Notes under the pieces: model-generated | The model's input: only the letters and a program-made list of their open reading frames with translations | What the model was told of the DNA's origin: nothing | Databases searched by the model: none | Source of the DNA: Sphingobacterium haloxyli | GTDB lineage: Bacteria; Bacteroidota; Bacteroidia; Sphingobacteriales; Sphingobacteriaceae | Direction: 5' to 3' | DNA length: 64,000 bases | Assembly: GCF_002980525.1 (NCBI RefSeq) | Contig: NZ_PVBQ01000008.1 | Location: 1 to 64,000, forward strand | In this document: positions 9,631 through 18,606 of the stretch, piece after piece | Layout: each line of letters starts with the position of its first letter | Position numbering within the stretch: the stretch's first letter is position 1 | Position numbers and translations under genes: made by a program

Positions 9631-10356
9631 GTGGTAGACAGTTTAGTTATTATTCCGACATATAACGAAAAAGAAAATATAGAGAAAATCATTCGAAAGG
9701 TATTTTCCCTGTCTATTCCGTTTGATATTTTGGTCGTTGACGATGGTTCTCCGGACGGCACTGCAAATATTGTAAAGACTTTACAGCAGGAATATCCTCA
9801 GCGACTGTTTATAGAGGAGCGAGTTGGAAAGTTGGGATTGGGGACAGCTTATATCCATGGATTCCGATGGGCTTTGCAACGCCATTACGCTCATATTTTC
9901 GAGATGGATGCTGATTTTAGCCATAATCCCGAGGATTTGATCCGTCTACGACAAGCGTGTTTGGAGGGTGCCGACATGGCAATAGGATCCCGTTATATCA
10001 AAGGAGTCAATGTCGTGAATTGGCCCATGAGCCGTGTATTAATGTCGTATTTTGCATCGGCCTATGTGCGGTTTATCATGCGGATTGATATCCAAGATGC
10101 CACGGCCGGATTCGTCTGCTTTTCAAGACGGGTGCTGGAAACGATTCCACTTGATAAAATCAGGTTTATTGGTTATGCATTCCAGATTGAAATGAAGTTT
10201 ACAGCCATTCGATATGGCTTCAAAGTAGTCGAGATACCAATTATATTCACCGATCGCACGCACGGAGTTTCTAAAATGAGTACGCGGATTTTTAGAGAAG
10301 CATTTTTCGGAGTTATCCAGTTAAAAGTAGGGAGTTGGTTTAAGAAATATAATTAG
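9631..10356 (+). CDS. Polyprenol monophosphomannose synthase (family 2 glycosyltransferase)
   Basis: Cytoplasmic-face enzyme expected to move a sugar (mannose or glucose) from a nucleotide sugar to polyprenyl phosphate. The 241-residue single-domain GT2 protein shows I-I-P-T-Y-N-E-K-E-N, V-V-D-D-G-S-P-D-G-T, the D-x-D in EMDADFSHNPED, and the G-S-R-Y-I-K-G-V-N-V-x-N-W-P block typical of DPM1-like enzymes. It lacks the C-terminal membrane domain of longer homologues. Translation starts at GTG 9631; no in-frame ATG is found nearby. Confidence 0.9.
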   Translation: MVDSLVIIPTYNEKENIEKIIRKVFSLSIPFDILVVDDGSPDGTANIVKTLQQEYPQRLFIEERVGKLGLGTAYIHGFRWALQRHYAHIFEMDADFSHNPEDLIRLRQACLEGADMAIGSRYIKGVNVVNWPMSRVLMSYFASAYVRFIMRIDIQDATAGFVCFSRRVLETIPLDKIRFIGYAFQIEMKFTAIRYGFKVVEIPIIFTDRTHGVSKMSTRIFREAFFGVIQLKVGSWFKKYN

Positions 10357-10365
10357 TTAACTTCG
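10335..10365 (+). promoter_or_regulatory. Predicted ruvB promoter
   Basis: TTG at 10335-10337, 20 bp, then TAACTTCG at 10358-10365, a one-base variant of the Bacteroidota -7 box TAnnTTTG. The box ends only 7 bases before the ruvB ATG, so the leader would be very short. The -33 part lies inside the end of the previous gene. Confidence 0.5.
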
Positions 10366-10372
10366 CACAAGT

Positions 10373-11395
10373 ATGAATGAATATCTTGACCCGAATCCAG
10401 AAAAGCTAAATCCTGTCGATAGGGATATAGAGAGGGCTTTACGACCGCAGGTTTTTGAAGATTTTACGGGGCAGGAGAAAATTCTAGAAAACCTATCTAT
10501 TTTTGTAAAAGCTGCCAAACTTCGTAGCGAAGCGCTAGACCACGTACTGTTACACGGACCTCCCGGCTTAGGCAAGACGACGTTATCCTATATTATCGCC
10601 AACGAAATGGGCGTGAATATTAAAATCACATCAGGTCCGGTATTGGATAAACCAGGTGATTTAGCAGGACTCTTGACCAATTTGGAAGAAGGAGATGTGT
10701 TGTTCATCGATGAAATTCACCGCTTAAGCCCATTAGTTGAAGAATACCTGTATTCGGCAATGGAAGACTTCAAGATAGATATTATGTTGGAGACAGGACC
10801 TAATGCGCGATCCGTTCAAATTTCATTAAACCCCTTTACCCTTATCGGTGCTACGACCCGATCAGGGCTGTTAACTGCTCCACTACGTGCCCGTTTTGGA
10901 ATTAATTCAAGGCTTCAATATTATGATGCTAAACTATTAACTACAATTGTGTTAAGGTCGGCTCATATCTTAAATACGCCAATTACGGAAGAGGGGGCTT
11001 ATGAGATTGCACGGAGAAGCAGGGGAACACCTCGTATTGCCAATGCTTTACTACGCAGAACCAGGGATTTCGCACAAATTAAAGGGAATGGATCTATTGA
11101 TAAAGCTATTGCACAGTATGCATTGAATGCCTTGAACGTAGATGAAAACGGTTTGGACGAAATGGATAATCGAATCTTAGCGACGATCATCGAGAAATTC
11201 AAAGGCGGTCCTGTCGGATTGAAAACAATTGCTACTGCAGTCGGTGAAGATGAAGGGACGATTGAAGAAGTATATGAACCTTTCTTAATACAAGAAGGTT
11301 ATCTCATGCGTACTTCTCGTGGGCGGGAATGTACCGAACTAGCATTTAAACACCTGGGAAAAAATACTTTCCATAAAGGGAATACACTGTTTTAA
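10373..11395 (+). CDS. ruvB: Holliday junction branch migration ATPase RuvB
   Basis: Motor of the RuvABC complex: hexameric rings flank RuvA and drive branch migration of Holliday junctions. The 340-residue length is normal. Walker [10 protein letters not shown] is at residues 62-70, Walker B L-F-I-D-E-I-H at about 112-118, sensor 1 in I-G-A-T-T-R-S-G, the arginine-bearing PLRARFG, and the C-terminal winged-helix segment G-P-V-G-L-x-T-I-A. The N-terminal [11 protein letters not shown] motif confirms RuvB. Its stop overlaps the end of the convergent gene by 4 bp. Confidence 0.97.
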   Translation: MNEYLDPNPEKLNPVDRDIERALRPQVFEDFTGQEKILENLSIFVKAAKLRSEALDHVLLHGPPGLGKTTLSYIIANEMGVNIKITSGPVLDKPGDLAGLLTNLEEGDVLFIDEIHRLSPLVEEYLYSAMEDFKIDIMLETGPNARSVQISLNPFTLIGATTRSGLLTAPLRARFGINSRLQYYDAKLLTTIVLRSAHILNTPITEEGAYEIARRSRGTPRIANALLRRTRDFAQIKGNGSIDKAIAQYALNALNVDENGLDEMDNRILATIIEKFKGGPVGLKTIATAVGEDEGTIEEVYEPFLIQEGYLMRTSRGRECTELAFKHLGKNTFHKGNTLF

Positions 11396-11946
11396 CCCAT
11401 CTTTTTCAATATCCTTTTTGCCCTGCTAGCTAATGCTGGCGTCGGCTTTTTGAGCAGATGTTGGATCTGCGCTTTCAATTCATTTTCTATCCAAGGATTT
11501 CTATGACGCAGGTTGAACAGTATATCCAGACAGTTGACGACAACGGCTACTGGACATTCTGGGTCGATTAACCATTGAAAACATTGTTCGATCAGGACTT
11601 CTTCTTGTTCGACGGTGCGGATTATCGTCGTCTTTCTGTTAGTAGCTAACATCGCTATTTTAGTATAGCTCCGGATGGTTCCCCAGTGTTTTTGTTTGGG
11701 CAATCCTCCTATAAAAGAATCATATATTTGCGAAATGAGCTTTGGCTGTTGCATGCAAACATGCTCCAGCAGCCATGACGCCCGAAAAGAAACCTGATTA
11801 TCGGGATGATACGAGTATGCTAACAAGCTTTGCTCGGTAAAACCATGGCGATGAATAAAGTCCAGACTAAATATTTTCGCCTGATATTGCCTAATATCTA
11901 TTTTTAGAAAATTAACGAGTGTAGGGTCAAAATCGTTATTCGCCAT
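11392..11946 (-). CDS. Conserved hypothetical protein, helical-repeat-like
   Basis: A 184-residue protein, predicted mostly alpha-helical, with two-helix units that look HEAT-repeat-like (for example around [16 protein letters not shown] and the C-terminal [12 protein letters not shown]). No catalytic motif is visible and no function is proposed; similar short Bacteroidota proteins are sometimes mislabelled adenylosuccinate lyase. It overlaps the helicase gene by 11 bp and is probably translated from the same mRNA. Confidence 0.7.
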   Translation of the reverse strand: MANNDFDPTLVNFLKIDIRQYQAKIFSLDFIHRHGFTEQSLLAYSYHPDNQVSFRASWLLEHVCMQQPKLISQIYDSFIGGLPKQKHWGTIRSYTKIAMLATNRKTTIIRTVEQEEVLIEQCFQWLIDPECPVAVVVNCLDILFNLRHRNPWIENELKAQIQHLLKKPTPALASRAKRILKKMG

Positions 11947-13360
11947 AAAATTTAGGGTTAAAATTAACCAAAAACAACTGCTCGGTGGCGCGAGTGACGG
12001 CGGTGTATAACCAACGTAGAAATTCCGTATTTAGCATTTCATCGTTCAAATATCCCTGGTCCACAAATACACAAGGCCATTGCCCTCCCTGCGCCTTATG
12101 ACAGGTAATAGCGTAAGCGAATTTAATTTGCAGGGCATTATAATAAGGATCTTTTTTGATAGCATCCAGTCGGTCCTTTCTGGCAGGAATGTCCACATAA
12201 TCCAGCGCAATTGACTCGTACAGTTGCTGTTGTTGTTCATATGGCATGTTTGGTGCATCTACATGTAGACTATCGAGCAGGACGCGACATACAATCGGCT
12301 CCAGCTCATCATCATCTATTAATTCCAAGGATATATCGGCAAAGCGAAAACCATGTTGATCGTGTATATTACTTACTTTCTGTACTTTCGCTAAATCGCC
12401 ATTGGCGATGAATCCCGTGTTTTTCTCGTCATGTTGCTGCAGCCAATAGTAATTGTTGCGTACAACCATGAGCAAGTCTCCGCCAGTAATTTCTTCGTCG
12501 CGAAAGAGAATTTGATTTCGGATATGTTGGTTATATAAATTTGCAGATTTGTTAGAACGGCATATCACGATGGTATTCGCTATATCAAAGCGGTCATAGC
12601 TGTAATGCAAGCCTTCAAGGAGCTTATCACCGTTCATCCGGAAGATGTCTGTAAACCCCTTGGTGTGGAATTGTGGAAATGCAAGATTAGCTTCTTGCTT
12701 TTCCAAATCAATATCGTCGCGTACTTTTGTTGCATTGTAGAGTATACCCGAAGCCTTCTGTTGTCGTACGACTTCCTTAAGTTCGTAACGAAAGACCTCT
12801 AAGTTATAATTCGTCTCGAGGTAGTTCGGGTCTAAGGCGGGGCTTTCCAACATACCGACTGGTGGAAGTTGTGCTGTATCTCCAACGAACATGAGGCAAC
12901 AATTTCCGCCAGACTGTACATATCGGATCAAGTCATCCAGTAAACTTCTGGATAAGAATTGGTCCCTTGAATCAGAAATCATAGAGGACTCATCGATAAT
13001 AAATAAAGTGTCTTCATGCGGATTCTCTGCTAGCGTAAAGTCTAACTCCAAGGTGGCGGCAGATTTTTTCCGATATATCTTCTTATGTATAGTCAATGCT
13101 TTTTTACCGGAATAATGACGCATCACTTTTGCAGCACGTCCGGTAGGTGCCAGTAAGACTGTTTTCTTTTGTAACACAGGTAAAATCTTCACTAGAGCGC
13201 TAATGATGGTTGTCTTTCCTGTCCCGGCGTAACCCTTTAAAATAAAGCAAGTTGTCGGACTAAACGCGCTTAAAAAATCTTCCAAAAGTATAAATGATTC
13301 CTGCTGTTGTTGGGTCGGTTGCCACACAAACTGTTGGGTAAGCAGGTTCTGAATATGCAT
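11936..13360 (-). CDS. RecD-like superfamily 1 DNA helicase
   Basis: ATP-driven 5'-3' type DNA helicase of the RecD/TraA branch, presumably acting in DNA repair. Walker A GYAGTGKTT is near residues 43-51, motif II is I-I-D-E-S-S-M, motif III is M-F-V-G-D-T-A-Q-L-P-P-V, and the C-terminal UvrD-like block is A-I-T-C-H-K-A-Q-G-x-Q-W with V-T-R-A. At 474 residues it lacks the long N-terminal domains of RecD and no RecB/RecC is nearby. ATG 13360 is chosen over TTG 13366 because a consensus promoter places the transcription start almost on this ATG. Confidence 0.88.
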   Translation of the reverse strand: MHIQNLLTQQFVWQPTQQQQESFILLEDFLSAFSPTTCFILKGYAGTGKTTIISALVKILPVLQKKTVLLAPTGRAAKVMRHYSGKKALTIHKKIYRKKSAATLELDFTLAENPHEDTLFIIDESSMISDSRDQFLSRSLLDDLIRYVQSGGNCCLMFVGDTAQLPPVGMLESPALDPNYLETNYNLEVFRYELKEVVRQQKASGILYNATKVRDDIDLEKQEANLAFPQFHTKGFTDIFRMNGDKLLEGLHYSYDRFDIANTIVICRSNKSANLYNQHIRNQILFRDEEITGGDLLMVVRNNYYWLQQHDEKNTGFIANGDLAKVQKVSNIHDQHGFRFADISLELIDDDELEPIVCRVLLDSLHVDAPNMPYEQQQQLYESIALDYVDIPARKDRLDAIKKDPYYNALQIKFAYAITCHKAQGGQWPCVFVDQGYLNDEMLNTEFLRWLYTAVTRATEQLFLVNFNPKFYGE

Positions 13361-13363
13361 AAT

Positions 13364-13393
13364 CAAAGTTAGGGAAAAGGTTGGTCATATCAA
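13364..13393 (-). promoter_or_regulatory. Predicted promoter of the RecD-like helicase, giving a leaderless mRNA
   Basis: On the minus strand TTG (13393-13391), 19 bp, then TAACTTTG (13371-13364), a full match to the Bacteroidota pattern. Only 3 bases separate the -7 box from the ATG at 13360. By comparison with the rnpB promoter, initiation should fall on or within a base or two of the start codon. Confidence 0.65.
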
Positions 13394-13411
13394 TTGGAAA
13401 AGCTAATTTTG
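13381..13411 (+). promoter_or_regulatory. Predicted promoter of the DUF3822-rsmD-coaD run
   Basis: TTG at 13381-13383, 20 bp, then TAATTTTG at 13404-13411, an exact match to TAnnTTTG. It faces away from, and overlaps, the helicase promoter: the -33 part of each lies inside the other's spacer. RNA polymerase binding to one should therefore exclude the other. Confidence 0.6.
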
Positions 13412-13443
13412 TTAACATATAAAATAGCCTAGCGGTGCTGAGA

Positions 13444-14241
13444 ATGAAATACACATCAAAGAATTTCCACTTACATTATATACCACAGTATAAACTGTTT
13501 GTAAAAGCTGACTTTTTAGAGGATACTTTAATTGTTGTGGACGAATCGAACGAAGTTCAGGCAATGTTTAGGTATCCGGCAAATGAGCCCAACGCGGAGG
13601 CGATCAAGTTGTTAGGTTTACCGTTTCAGTACGTATTTATTAGCTTGCCTGTACAAAGCTTAGTGTTTATTCCGACGGAAGTGTATGAAGAGGAAAATCA
13701 CCCTTTGTATCAGACGTTTTTGATAGATGATCACGTAGAACGCACGCAAGTTTATACATTAGATAACTTACAGATAACGGCATGTTATCAATATGATCTA
13801 TTGTTATACAATCGTTGGCGGGCCATCTTTCCCCATGCGAAATTTGCAGCTGATTTTCAATTTATTTTGAGTGAAGTTCAAACATATATTCCCATGCAGG
13901 GTGCGGTGTTGGGTGCTCATTTCAACAATACACAGGTAGAATTATTTGGTTTTAAAAATGGAAGGTTTTTATTTTACAATGTATTCGATATAAAGAATGT
14001 TGACGATTTAAATTATTTTGTTCTAACAACATGTCAAGCGTTCGATTTGCCTATTAAACTCCATAAAATACTTTTATCAGGCATTGATGCGAAACATGAG
14101 TATAGTGTAGCACTTTCTCATTTTACGAATCGCACCGAGTTTATGCAGGCTCAGTTGGATTTGTATGCAGATGATGAAAACATAGCGGAGGAAGCCAATA
14201 AATTTAATGTTATAGCAAATGCTCTCTTATGCGTATCATAG
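13444..14241 (+). CDS. DUF3822 family protein
   Basis: A 265-residue conserved Bacteroidota protein of unknown role. It has no signal peptide or membrane segment; alternating short hydrophobic strands and helices suggest an actin/PilM-like ATPase fold, but no clear phosphate-binding motif is visible, so this is only a guess. Its position directly before rsmD and coaD matches the usual order in this phylum. ATG 13444 is preferred over the GTG three codons upstream. It overlaps rsmD by 13 bp. Confidence 0.82.
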   Translation: MKYTSKNFHLHYIPQYKLFVKADFLEDTLIVVDESNEVQAMFRYPANEPNAEAIKLLGLPFQYVFISLPVQSLVFIPTEVYEEENHPLYQTFLIDDHVERTQVYTLDNLQITACYQYDLLLYNRWRAIFPHAKFAADFQFILSEVQTYIPMQGAVLGAHFNNTQVELFGFKNGRFLFYNVFDIKNVDDLNYFVLTTCQAFDLPIKLHKILLSGIDAKHEYSVALSHFTNRTEFMQAQLDLYADDENIAEEANKFNVIANALLCVS

Positions 14242-14768
14242 CCGGACAATATGGTGGGTTGCGCTTATCTCCGCCGTCAACGTTGCCTGTTCGCCCGACG
14301 ACGGATATTGCCAAGGAAGCGCTGTTCAATATTTTGGACAATCGGATTGCCTTAGACGAATGTACTTGCCTCGATCTTTTTTCCGGAACAGGTAATATTA
14401 GTTTTGAGCTAGTCTCTCGCGGCGCAATATCGGTGGAGGCTGTTGATATCCATTTCAAATGTTTACAGTTTATTAACGATACAGCGAAGAAACTAAAGAT
14501 CGACGTTATTCACACGCGTAAAGCGGACGTGTTGAAGTTCATTACGACATGTAAAGATCAGTATGATTTCATCTTTGCCGATCCGCCCTATGATTTAGCG
14601 TCATTGCCGCAATTGGCGAATCTCATCATAGAAAATGAATTGCTGAAATCAGGTGGGACAATGGTTATTGAGCATCCGTCTACGCGAAAAATGGACGACG
14701 CTCCATTTTACATTGAAACGAGGAAATATGGTTATTCTGCATTTAGCTTTTATAAACTTGATTCGTAA
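14229..14768 (+). CDS. rsmD: 16S rRNA (guanine(966)-N(2))-methyltransferase
   Basis: SAM-dependent methylation of G966 in 16S rRNA. The 179-residue length and motifs fit RsmD: the N-terminal M-R-I-I-A-G-x-x-G-G-x-x-L, R-P-T-T-D-I-A-K-E-A-L-F-N-I-L, the SAM-binding D-L-F-S-G-T-G, and the catalytic F-A-D-P-P-Y-D. Start codon lies inside the end of the DUF3822 gene, so translation is likely coupled; coaD follows after 20 bp. Confidence 0.95.
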   Translation: MRIIAGQYGGLRLSPPSTLPVRPTTDIAKEALFNILDNRIALDECTCLDLFSGTGNISFELVSRGAISVEAVDIHFKCLQFINDTAKKLKIDVIHTRKADVLKFITTCKDQYDFIFADPPYDLASLPQLANLIIENELLKSGGTMVIEHPSTRKMDDAPFYIETRKYGYSAFSFYKLDS

Positions 14769-14788
14769 ATCTCTAAATTTTGTCGCAT

Positions 14789-15253
14789 ATGAAAACCGCC
14801 GTTTTTGCCGGATCCTTCGATCCTTTTACATACGCCCATCAAAATATCGTTGAGAGAGGCCTATCCTTATTTGATAAGATTGTGATTGCGGTAGGCGTGA
14901 ATAGTACGAAAAAGGGATTGATGTCTTTCGATGATCGTGTAAAAGCTATTTCGGATCTATTCCAATCAAATGGAAGAGTGGAGGTAAAGCAATTTTCAGG
15001 TCTTACCATTGACTTTTGCAAGCAAATAGAGTCGAAGTACCTACTTCGCGGTTTGCGCAATATCGGTGATTTCGAGTTCGAAAACGCGATAGCGCAGAAC
15101 AACCTTTTGCTCGCACCAGAAATAGAAACGTATTTTCTCATGGCAAAATCCGGATTAGCTCACATTTCTTCGACGATAGTCCGCGATATTTTACTCCACA
15201 AAGGTGATGTTACAATGTTGGTTCCGAGAGAGGTTTTACGGTATATCGGATGA
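14789..15253 (+). CDS. coaD: Phosphopantetheine adenylyltransferase
   Basis: Fourth step of coenzyme A synthesis: transfers AMP from ATP to 4'-phosphopantetheine. The 154-residue protein begins MKTAVFAGSFDPFTYAH; the usual T-x-G-H signature reads T-Y-A-H here, a conservative change next to the catalytic histidine. The second nucleotidyltransferase motif I-S-S-T-I-V-R and the G-L-R-N-x-x-D-F-E-x-E block are intact. ATG 14789 gives the normal CoaD length; the TTG three codons upstream is unlikely. Confidence 0.95.
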   Translation: MKTAVFAGSFDPFTYAHQNIVERGLSLFDKIVIAVGVNSTKKGLMSFDDRVKAISDLFQSNGRVEVKQFSGLTIDFCKQIESKYLLRGLRNIGDFEFENAIAQNNLLLAPEIETYFLMAKSGLAHISSTIVRDILLHKGDVTMLVPREVLRYIG

Positions 15254-15293
15254 AAGTAAGGCGATAGACGTCTTGGGCAGATAGATAAAAACC

Positions 15294-16598
15294 CTACGTT
15301 CTACCAACCCGTACCTTCCGGCCTTTGATCTTTTGATTGTTTGCTTGTTTGATGATGCTGGCCGCTATCGAACGTTCTACGGCTACATAGGATTCCTTGT
15401 CTTTGACCTCGATTATACCGACCTGTTCTTTGGATATGTCATTCAGATTTAACAGAAAACCTACGATGTCTATCTTATTGATTTTGTCTTTTTTACCCCC
15501 AGTAACGTAAAGTGTTGCAAAAGGTGAGTTCGGTGGGAGAGGGTACTCATCTTCCAAAACTACGGTTTCGCTGTCTTCCGGCACATAAGGATATTCCTCT
15601 TCGGGTTTCAAGATAACATATACTTCTCCACTGGCCTGCATACGTGCGGTTCGGCCGTTACGATGTATAAAAGCATCCCCTTTGTAGGGTAATTGGTAAT
15701 GTATAATTACATCTACTTCGGGTATATCTAGTCCACGGGCGGCTAAATCCGTCGTGATCAAAATACGATTGGAGTTGTTACGAAATTTTAGCAAGGCAAG
15801 CTCACGGTCTTCTTGTTCTAAACCGCCATGAAACATATCATGGATGATTTCCCGATTTTCAAGCAACTCACTAATGTGATCTACTGCTTCGCGATGATTA
15901 CAGAAAATAAGCGTTTTCTTTTCTCCGTTCTTGCACAGCAACTTAAACAAGGAACTTAATTTATATTGCGCGGGGGTGATTACTTTCTTTATCGTAATTT
16001 TAGGGGTTATGTCTGCATCGGCGGAAAAATCAACCGTAACAAAATCACCGATTCCGGTAAAACTTGGAATATCTATCATCTTCGTTGCGGAAGTGAGAAT
16101 GCGATGCTGCAGGCGCGGTAGCTGTTCGATGATATATTGCATCTGTCCTTGAAAACCAAATTCTAGCGATTTGTCAAACTCATCCAAGACAAGTGTCTGT
16201 ATCGTAGAAGGATCCAAGTACGTCCGTTCGATGTGATACATTACGCGTCCGGGAGTTCCAATTAATAAGCTTGGAGCTTCGCGAAGCTTATTGCGTTCCG
16301 TCTTCGTGTCATTCCCCCCATACACGCAGGTTACTTTGAAACCGGCAAGTACTTTGCGCATAACCTGTTCTATTTGAAGCGCTAATTCCCGTGTCGGTAC
16401 TAGGATCAATGCTTGCACACCCTGCTTATCTTTTTCTAGTTGTTGTGCGAGCAATAAAGCGAAAGCAAGTGTTTTACCACTTCCCGTAGGCGAATGTAAA
16501 ACGAAATCTCTTGTACTATCATAGGTGTTTAGGACAGCATGTTGCATCGCATTCAATTCTGCAATCTGCATCCTATTTAGTATTTTTTGAAGCTCCAT
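15294..16598 (-). CDS. DEAD-box-type RNA helicase, DbpA-like
   Basis: ATP-dependent RNA helicase, probably acting on rRNA during ribosome assembly or on mRNA structure. Of 434 residues, the first 350 or so form the two RecA-like domains: motif I S-P-T-G-S-G-K-T (36-43), Ia P-T-R-E-L-A, motif II D-E-F-D (139-142) in place of DEAD, motif III S-A-T, and motif VI H-R-N-G-R-T-A-R. The last 75 residues (I-N-K-I-D-I-V-G-F-L-L ... G-R-K-V-R-V-G-R) resemble the DbpA RNA-binding domain that recognises 23S rRNA hairpin 92. A TATTTTTG box (16603-16610, minus) is 4 bases from the ATG. Confidence 0.9.
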   Translation of the reverse strand: MELQKILNRMQIAELNAMQHAVLNTYDSTRDFVLHSPTGSGKTLAFALLLAQQLEKDKQGVQALILVPTRELALQIEQVMRKVLAGFKVTCVYGGNDTKTERNKLREAPSLLIGTPGRVMYHIERTYLDPSTIQTLVLDEFDKSLEFGFQGQMQYIIEQLPRLQHRILTSATKMIDIPSFTGIGDFVTVDFSADADITPKITIKKVITPAQYKLSSLFKLLCKNGEKKTLIFCNHREAVDHISELLENREIIHDMFHGGLEQEDRELALLKFRNNSNRILITTDLAARGLDIPEVDVIIHYQLPYKGDAFIHRNGRTARMQASGEVYVILKPEEEYPYVPEDSETVVLEDEYPLPPNSPFATLYVTGGKKDKINKIDIVGFLLNLNDISKEQVGIIEVKDKESYVAVERSIAASIIKQANNQKIKGRKVRVGRT

Positions 16599-16702
16599 GC
16601 GTCAAAAATACGGATTATTTTTTGTGTTCTTTTTTAAAATTTGGCATATTAATTGTTATTGTATCAACAATTCATAATTTAGGTTAATAATTGGTTAGTT
16701 AG

Positions 16703-16738
16703 TAAAAGGCTTCAATCTCCCCGGTTGAGGCCTTTTTA
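16703..16738 (+). terminator. Intrinsic terminator in a divergent intergenic region
   Basis: Hairpin AAGGCTTCAA / TTGAGGCCTT (one mismatch, 9-nt loop) followed by TTTTT on the plus strand. It sits between two divergently transcribed genes, where no coding gene needs a terminator, so a short plus-strand RNA or a leader may end here. Confidence 0.6.
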
Positions 16739-16795
16739 ATTTTCTCCGAAACATATTCAATCTTTATACGTTGTGTCAAAGAAAGGATTACCTAT

Positions 16796-17308
16796 ATGCA
16801 TATCAAAACAATAGCCATCGGATTGTTATTGCTGATTGTAAGTTGCAATCAATCAAGGCAGCAGGGCGACGTGCAAGATGAAGCAGACACGATGTCGTTA
16901 GATAAACCAAGGAGCGTAGAAAATCCATTACATTATGTGCCGGCGGAGGCTCTTTGGGAGTACCAATTCGATACCCTCGCTAATGATTTTAGACCCGTTA
17001 AGGTACGGGACGTCCGCGCGGATAGTTTGACAGCAGAAAAGATAGAAGCAATCATTAATAATACATGGCCAAATGTACAAATTAGATACCTCGAGACATC
17101 GGGCGACACGGTTGCTATCGAGATAGCAGAAAGTACCATCTTGACGCAGCAAATGGGAACGGCAGGAGCAAAACAGTTTATGGTCTCTACCACCTATTCG
17201 TTCACAGAGCTATCAGATGTCCGTTATGTTAGGTTTGATTTTGAGGAGGGAGACCATGCCGTTCCAGGCGTGTATCACAGAGGTTCGTGGAATAGTCGAC
17301 CACATTAA
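16796..17308 (+). CDS. Hypothetical lipoprotein
   Basis: A 170-residue protein with a lipoprotein signal: hydrophobic residues 4-16 and lipobox I-V-S-C with Cys17, followed by a polar, acidic linker. The mature part looks like a mixed alpha/beta domain; short repeats of T-V-A-I-E-I and Y-V-R-F-D-F strands are seen. It contains no motif I recognise and may be a cell-surface or periplasmic protein of unknown function. Its stop is 4 bp from the end of the convergent envelope-protein gene. Confidence 0.72.
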   Translation: MHIKTIAIGLLLLIVSCNQSRQQGDVQDEADTMSLDKPRSVENPLHYVPAEALWEYQFDTLANDFRPVKVRDVRADSLTAEKIEAIINNTWPNVQIRYLETSGDTVAIEIAESTILTQQMGTAGAKQFMVSTTYSFTELSDVRYVRFDFEEGDHAVPGVYHRGSWNSRPH

Positions 17309-17312
17309 ATAG

Positions 17313-18599
17313 TTACTTTTCCTTATAATAGATATCACCATTGATTTTAAGTGTTTTATTATCTTTAAGAGAGGTTTCAATATTTACCCTGACGGCACGT
17401 TGGTGTAGCCAAGTGAAGATTTGACCATTCCATGAATCGGGTGTATTGCTAAAATCAACTTGTATGTGAAACGGGATTGCTGTAGCTACAAAAGTTGGTG
17501 GAAATTCGCCGCGCTTATCTGTAGACAATAAGATAACGGTGTCGGTATGTGTTTTATTTAATTTATAGAATACCTTATCGGGTAGTAAAGAAGCCAACGG
17601 CACATTTCCCTTCCAAACACTTTCGATCACGGGCACGCTAGTTTCCTGTACCTCTTTTTTTTCGATACTGTTAAAATCTTCATCGTAATCGTATACTACA
17701 ATAGTATCCTTCTGTGTAGTCGTTCTATTACGTATTACTAGGTCTGTATATCCATACGAATTGTCTTTCAGTATGGTCTCCTCGATGTCAGAAAGAACCG
17801 ATATGTACTTAGTAAATGTAGGCATCTGCTCCAGCGAAAGTGTGCTCCAAAATAAGAAAAAAAGATCTGCATCCCGTTTAAGTTTACGTACCTGTCCACT
17901 GCTTGGATGCTCAGCATTAAATTCCCATTCGCCAGCCAAGGTTATGTGATTTTTGGACAGGTTGGCGAGTAATTGAGACTTTCCGTCGATGTCACGGTAG
18001 GTTATATGTGTATTTGTTTTTTCCGTCGAAAGGAGAGGGAGATTCCGAACATACACCCAATCGTTTTCTATCGACCATATCGCTTTCATTTTCTCCTCGC
18101 TGTCCTTTTCTGGAAGACCGATACGAAATAGTGCGTAATGTTCATTGGAGAGTATGGTCGGGAGCGAAGGAGACTGCACTAAAGTTAGCCGTTCAGAGCT
18201 GTCAACGGTTTGTATATAGTCCGCTGCATATTCTTGTAGAAAAGCTTCCCATTTGCCGATATTTTCAATACGTTGGATTGTATAGAATGTCAATGGATTT
18301 TCGCGCAATGAGAAAAAATGGATCTGTGCGGGAATCGAGACTCCTGCTTCTAACCAATTTTTAACTACCGATAAAGGCGATTTTTGATTCGCTGTAGCAA
18401 GTGTTCGGCGTTCAAACAGTTGATCTATATTATCCAATAGCAGATCATCTAATGCAATAGATACGACGGCATGGCTGTCGCGATGTACGTATTGATTATA
18501 CGCCCTGCTCTTTCTGTAAACGTATAGTGTCACGAGGGCTATACCCATAACCAAAACCGAAAGGATAATAAACTGCAGCGTCTTTTTTATCAGCGTCAT
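17313..18599 (-). CDS. Hypothetical membrane-anchored envelope protein
   Basis: A 428-residue protein with one N-terminal membrane segment (residues about 8-27) and a large extracytoplasmic part rich in beta-strands. The start of that part, S-H-A-V-V-S-I-A-L-D-D-L-L-L, resembles the corresponding region of the next gene product upstream (A-S-F-V-V-V-I-N-N-P), which hints at a distant relationship. No enzyme motif is seen. It is the last gene of a three-gene minus-strand set with a 7-bp gap to its neighbour. Confidence 0.68.
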   Translation of the reverse strand: MTLIKKTLQFIILSVLVMGIALVTLYVYRKSRAYNQYVHRDSHAVVSIALDDLLLDNIDQLFERRTLATANQKSPLSVVKNWLEAGVSIPAQIHFFSLRENPLTFYTIQRIENIGKWEAFLQEYAADYIQTVDSSERLTLVQSPSLPTILSNEHYALFRIGLPEKDSEEKMKAIWSIENDWVYVRNLPLLSTEKTNTHITYRDIDGKSQLLANLSKNHITLAGEWEFNAEHPSSGQVRKLKRDADLFFLFWSTLSLEQMPTFTKYISVLSDIEETILKDNSYGYTDLVIRNRTTTQKDTIVVYDYDEDFNSIEKKEVQETSVPVIESVWKGNVPLASLLPDKVFYKLNKTHTDTVILLSTDKRGEFPPTFVATAIPFHIQVDFSNTPDSWNGQIFTWLHQRAVRVNIETSLKDNKTLKINGDIYYKEK

Positions 18600-18606
18600 T
18601 CTGTCG

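Noticed and set aside
16619..16740. 6S RNA
   Set aside because: The interval is too short and has no long central-bubble hairpin.
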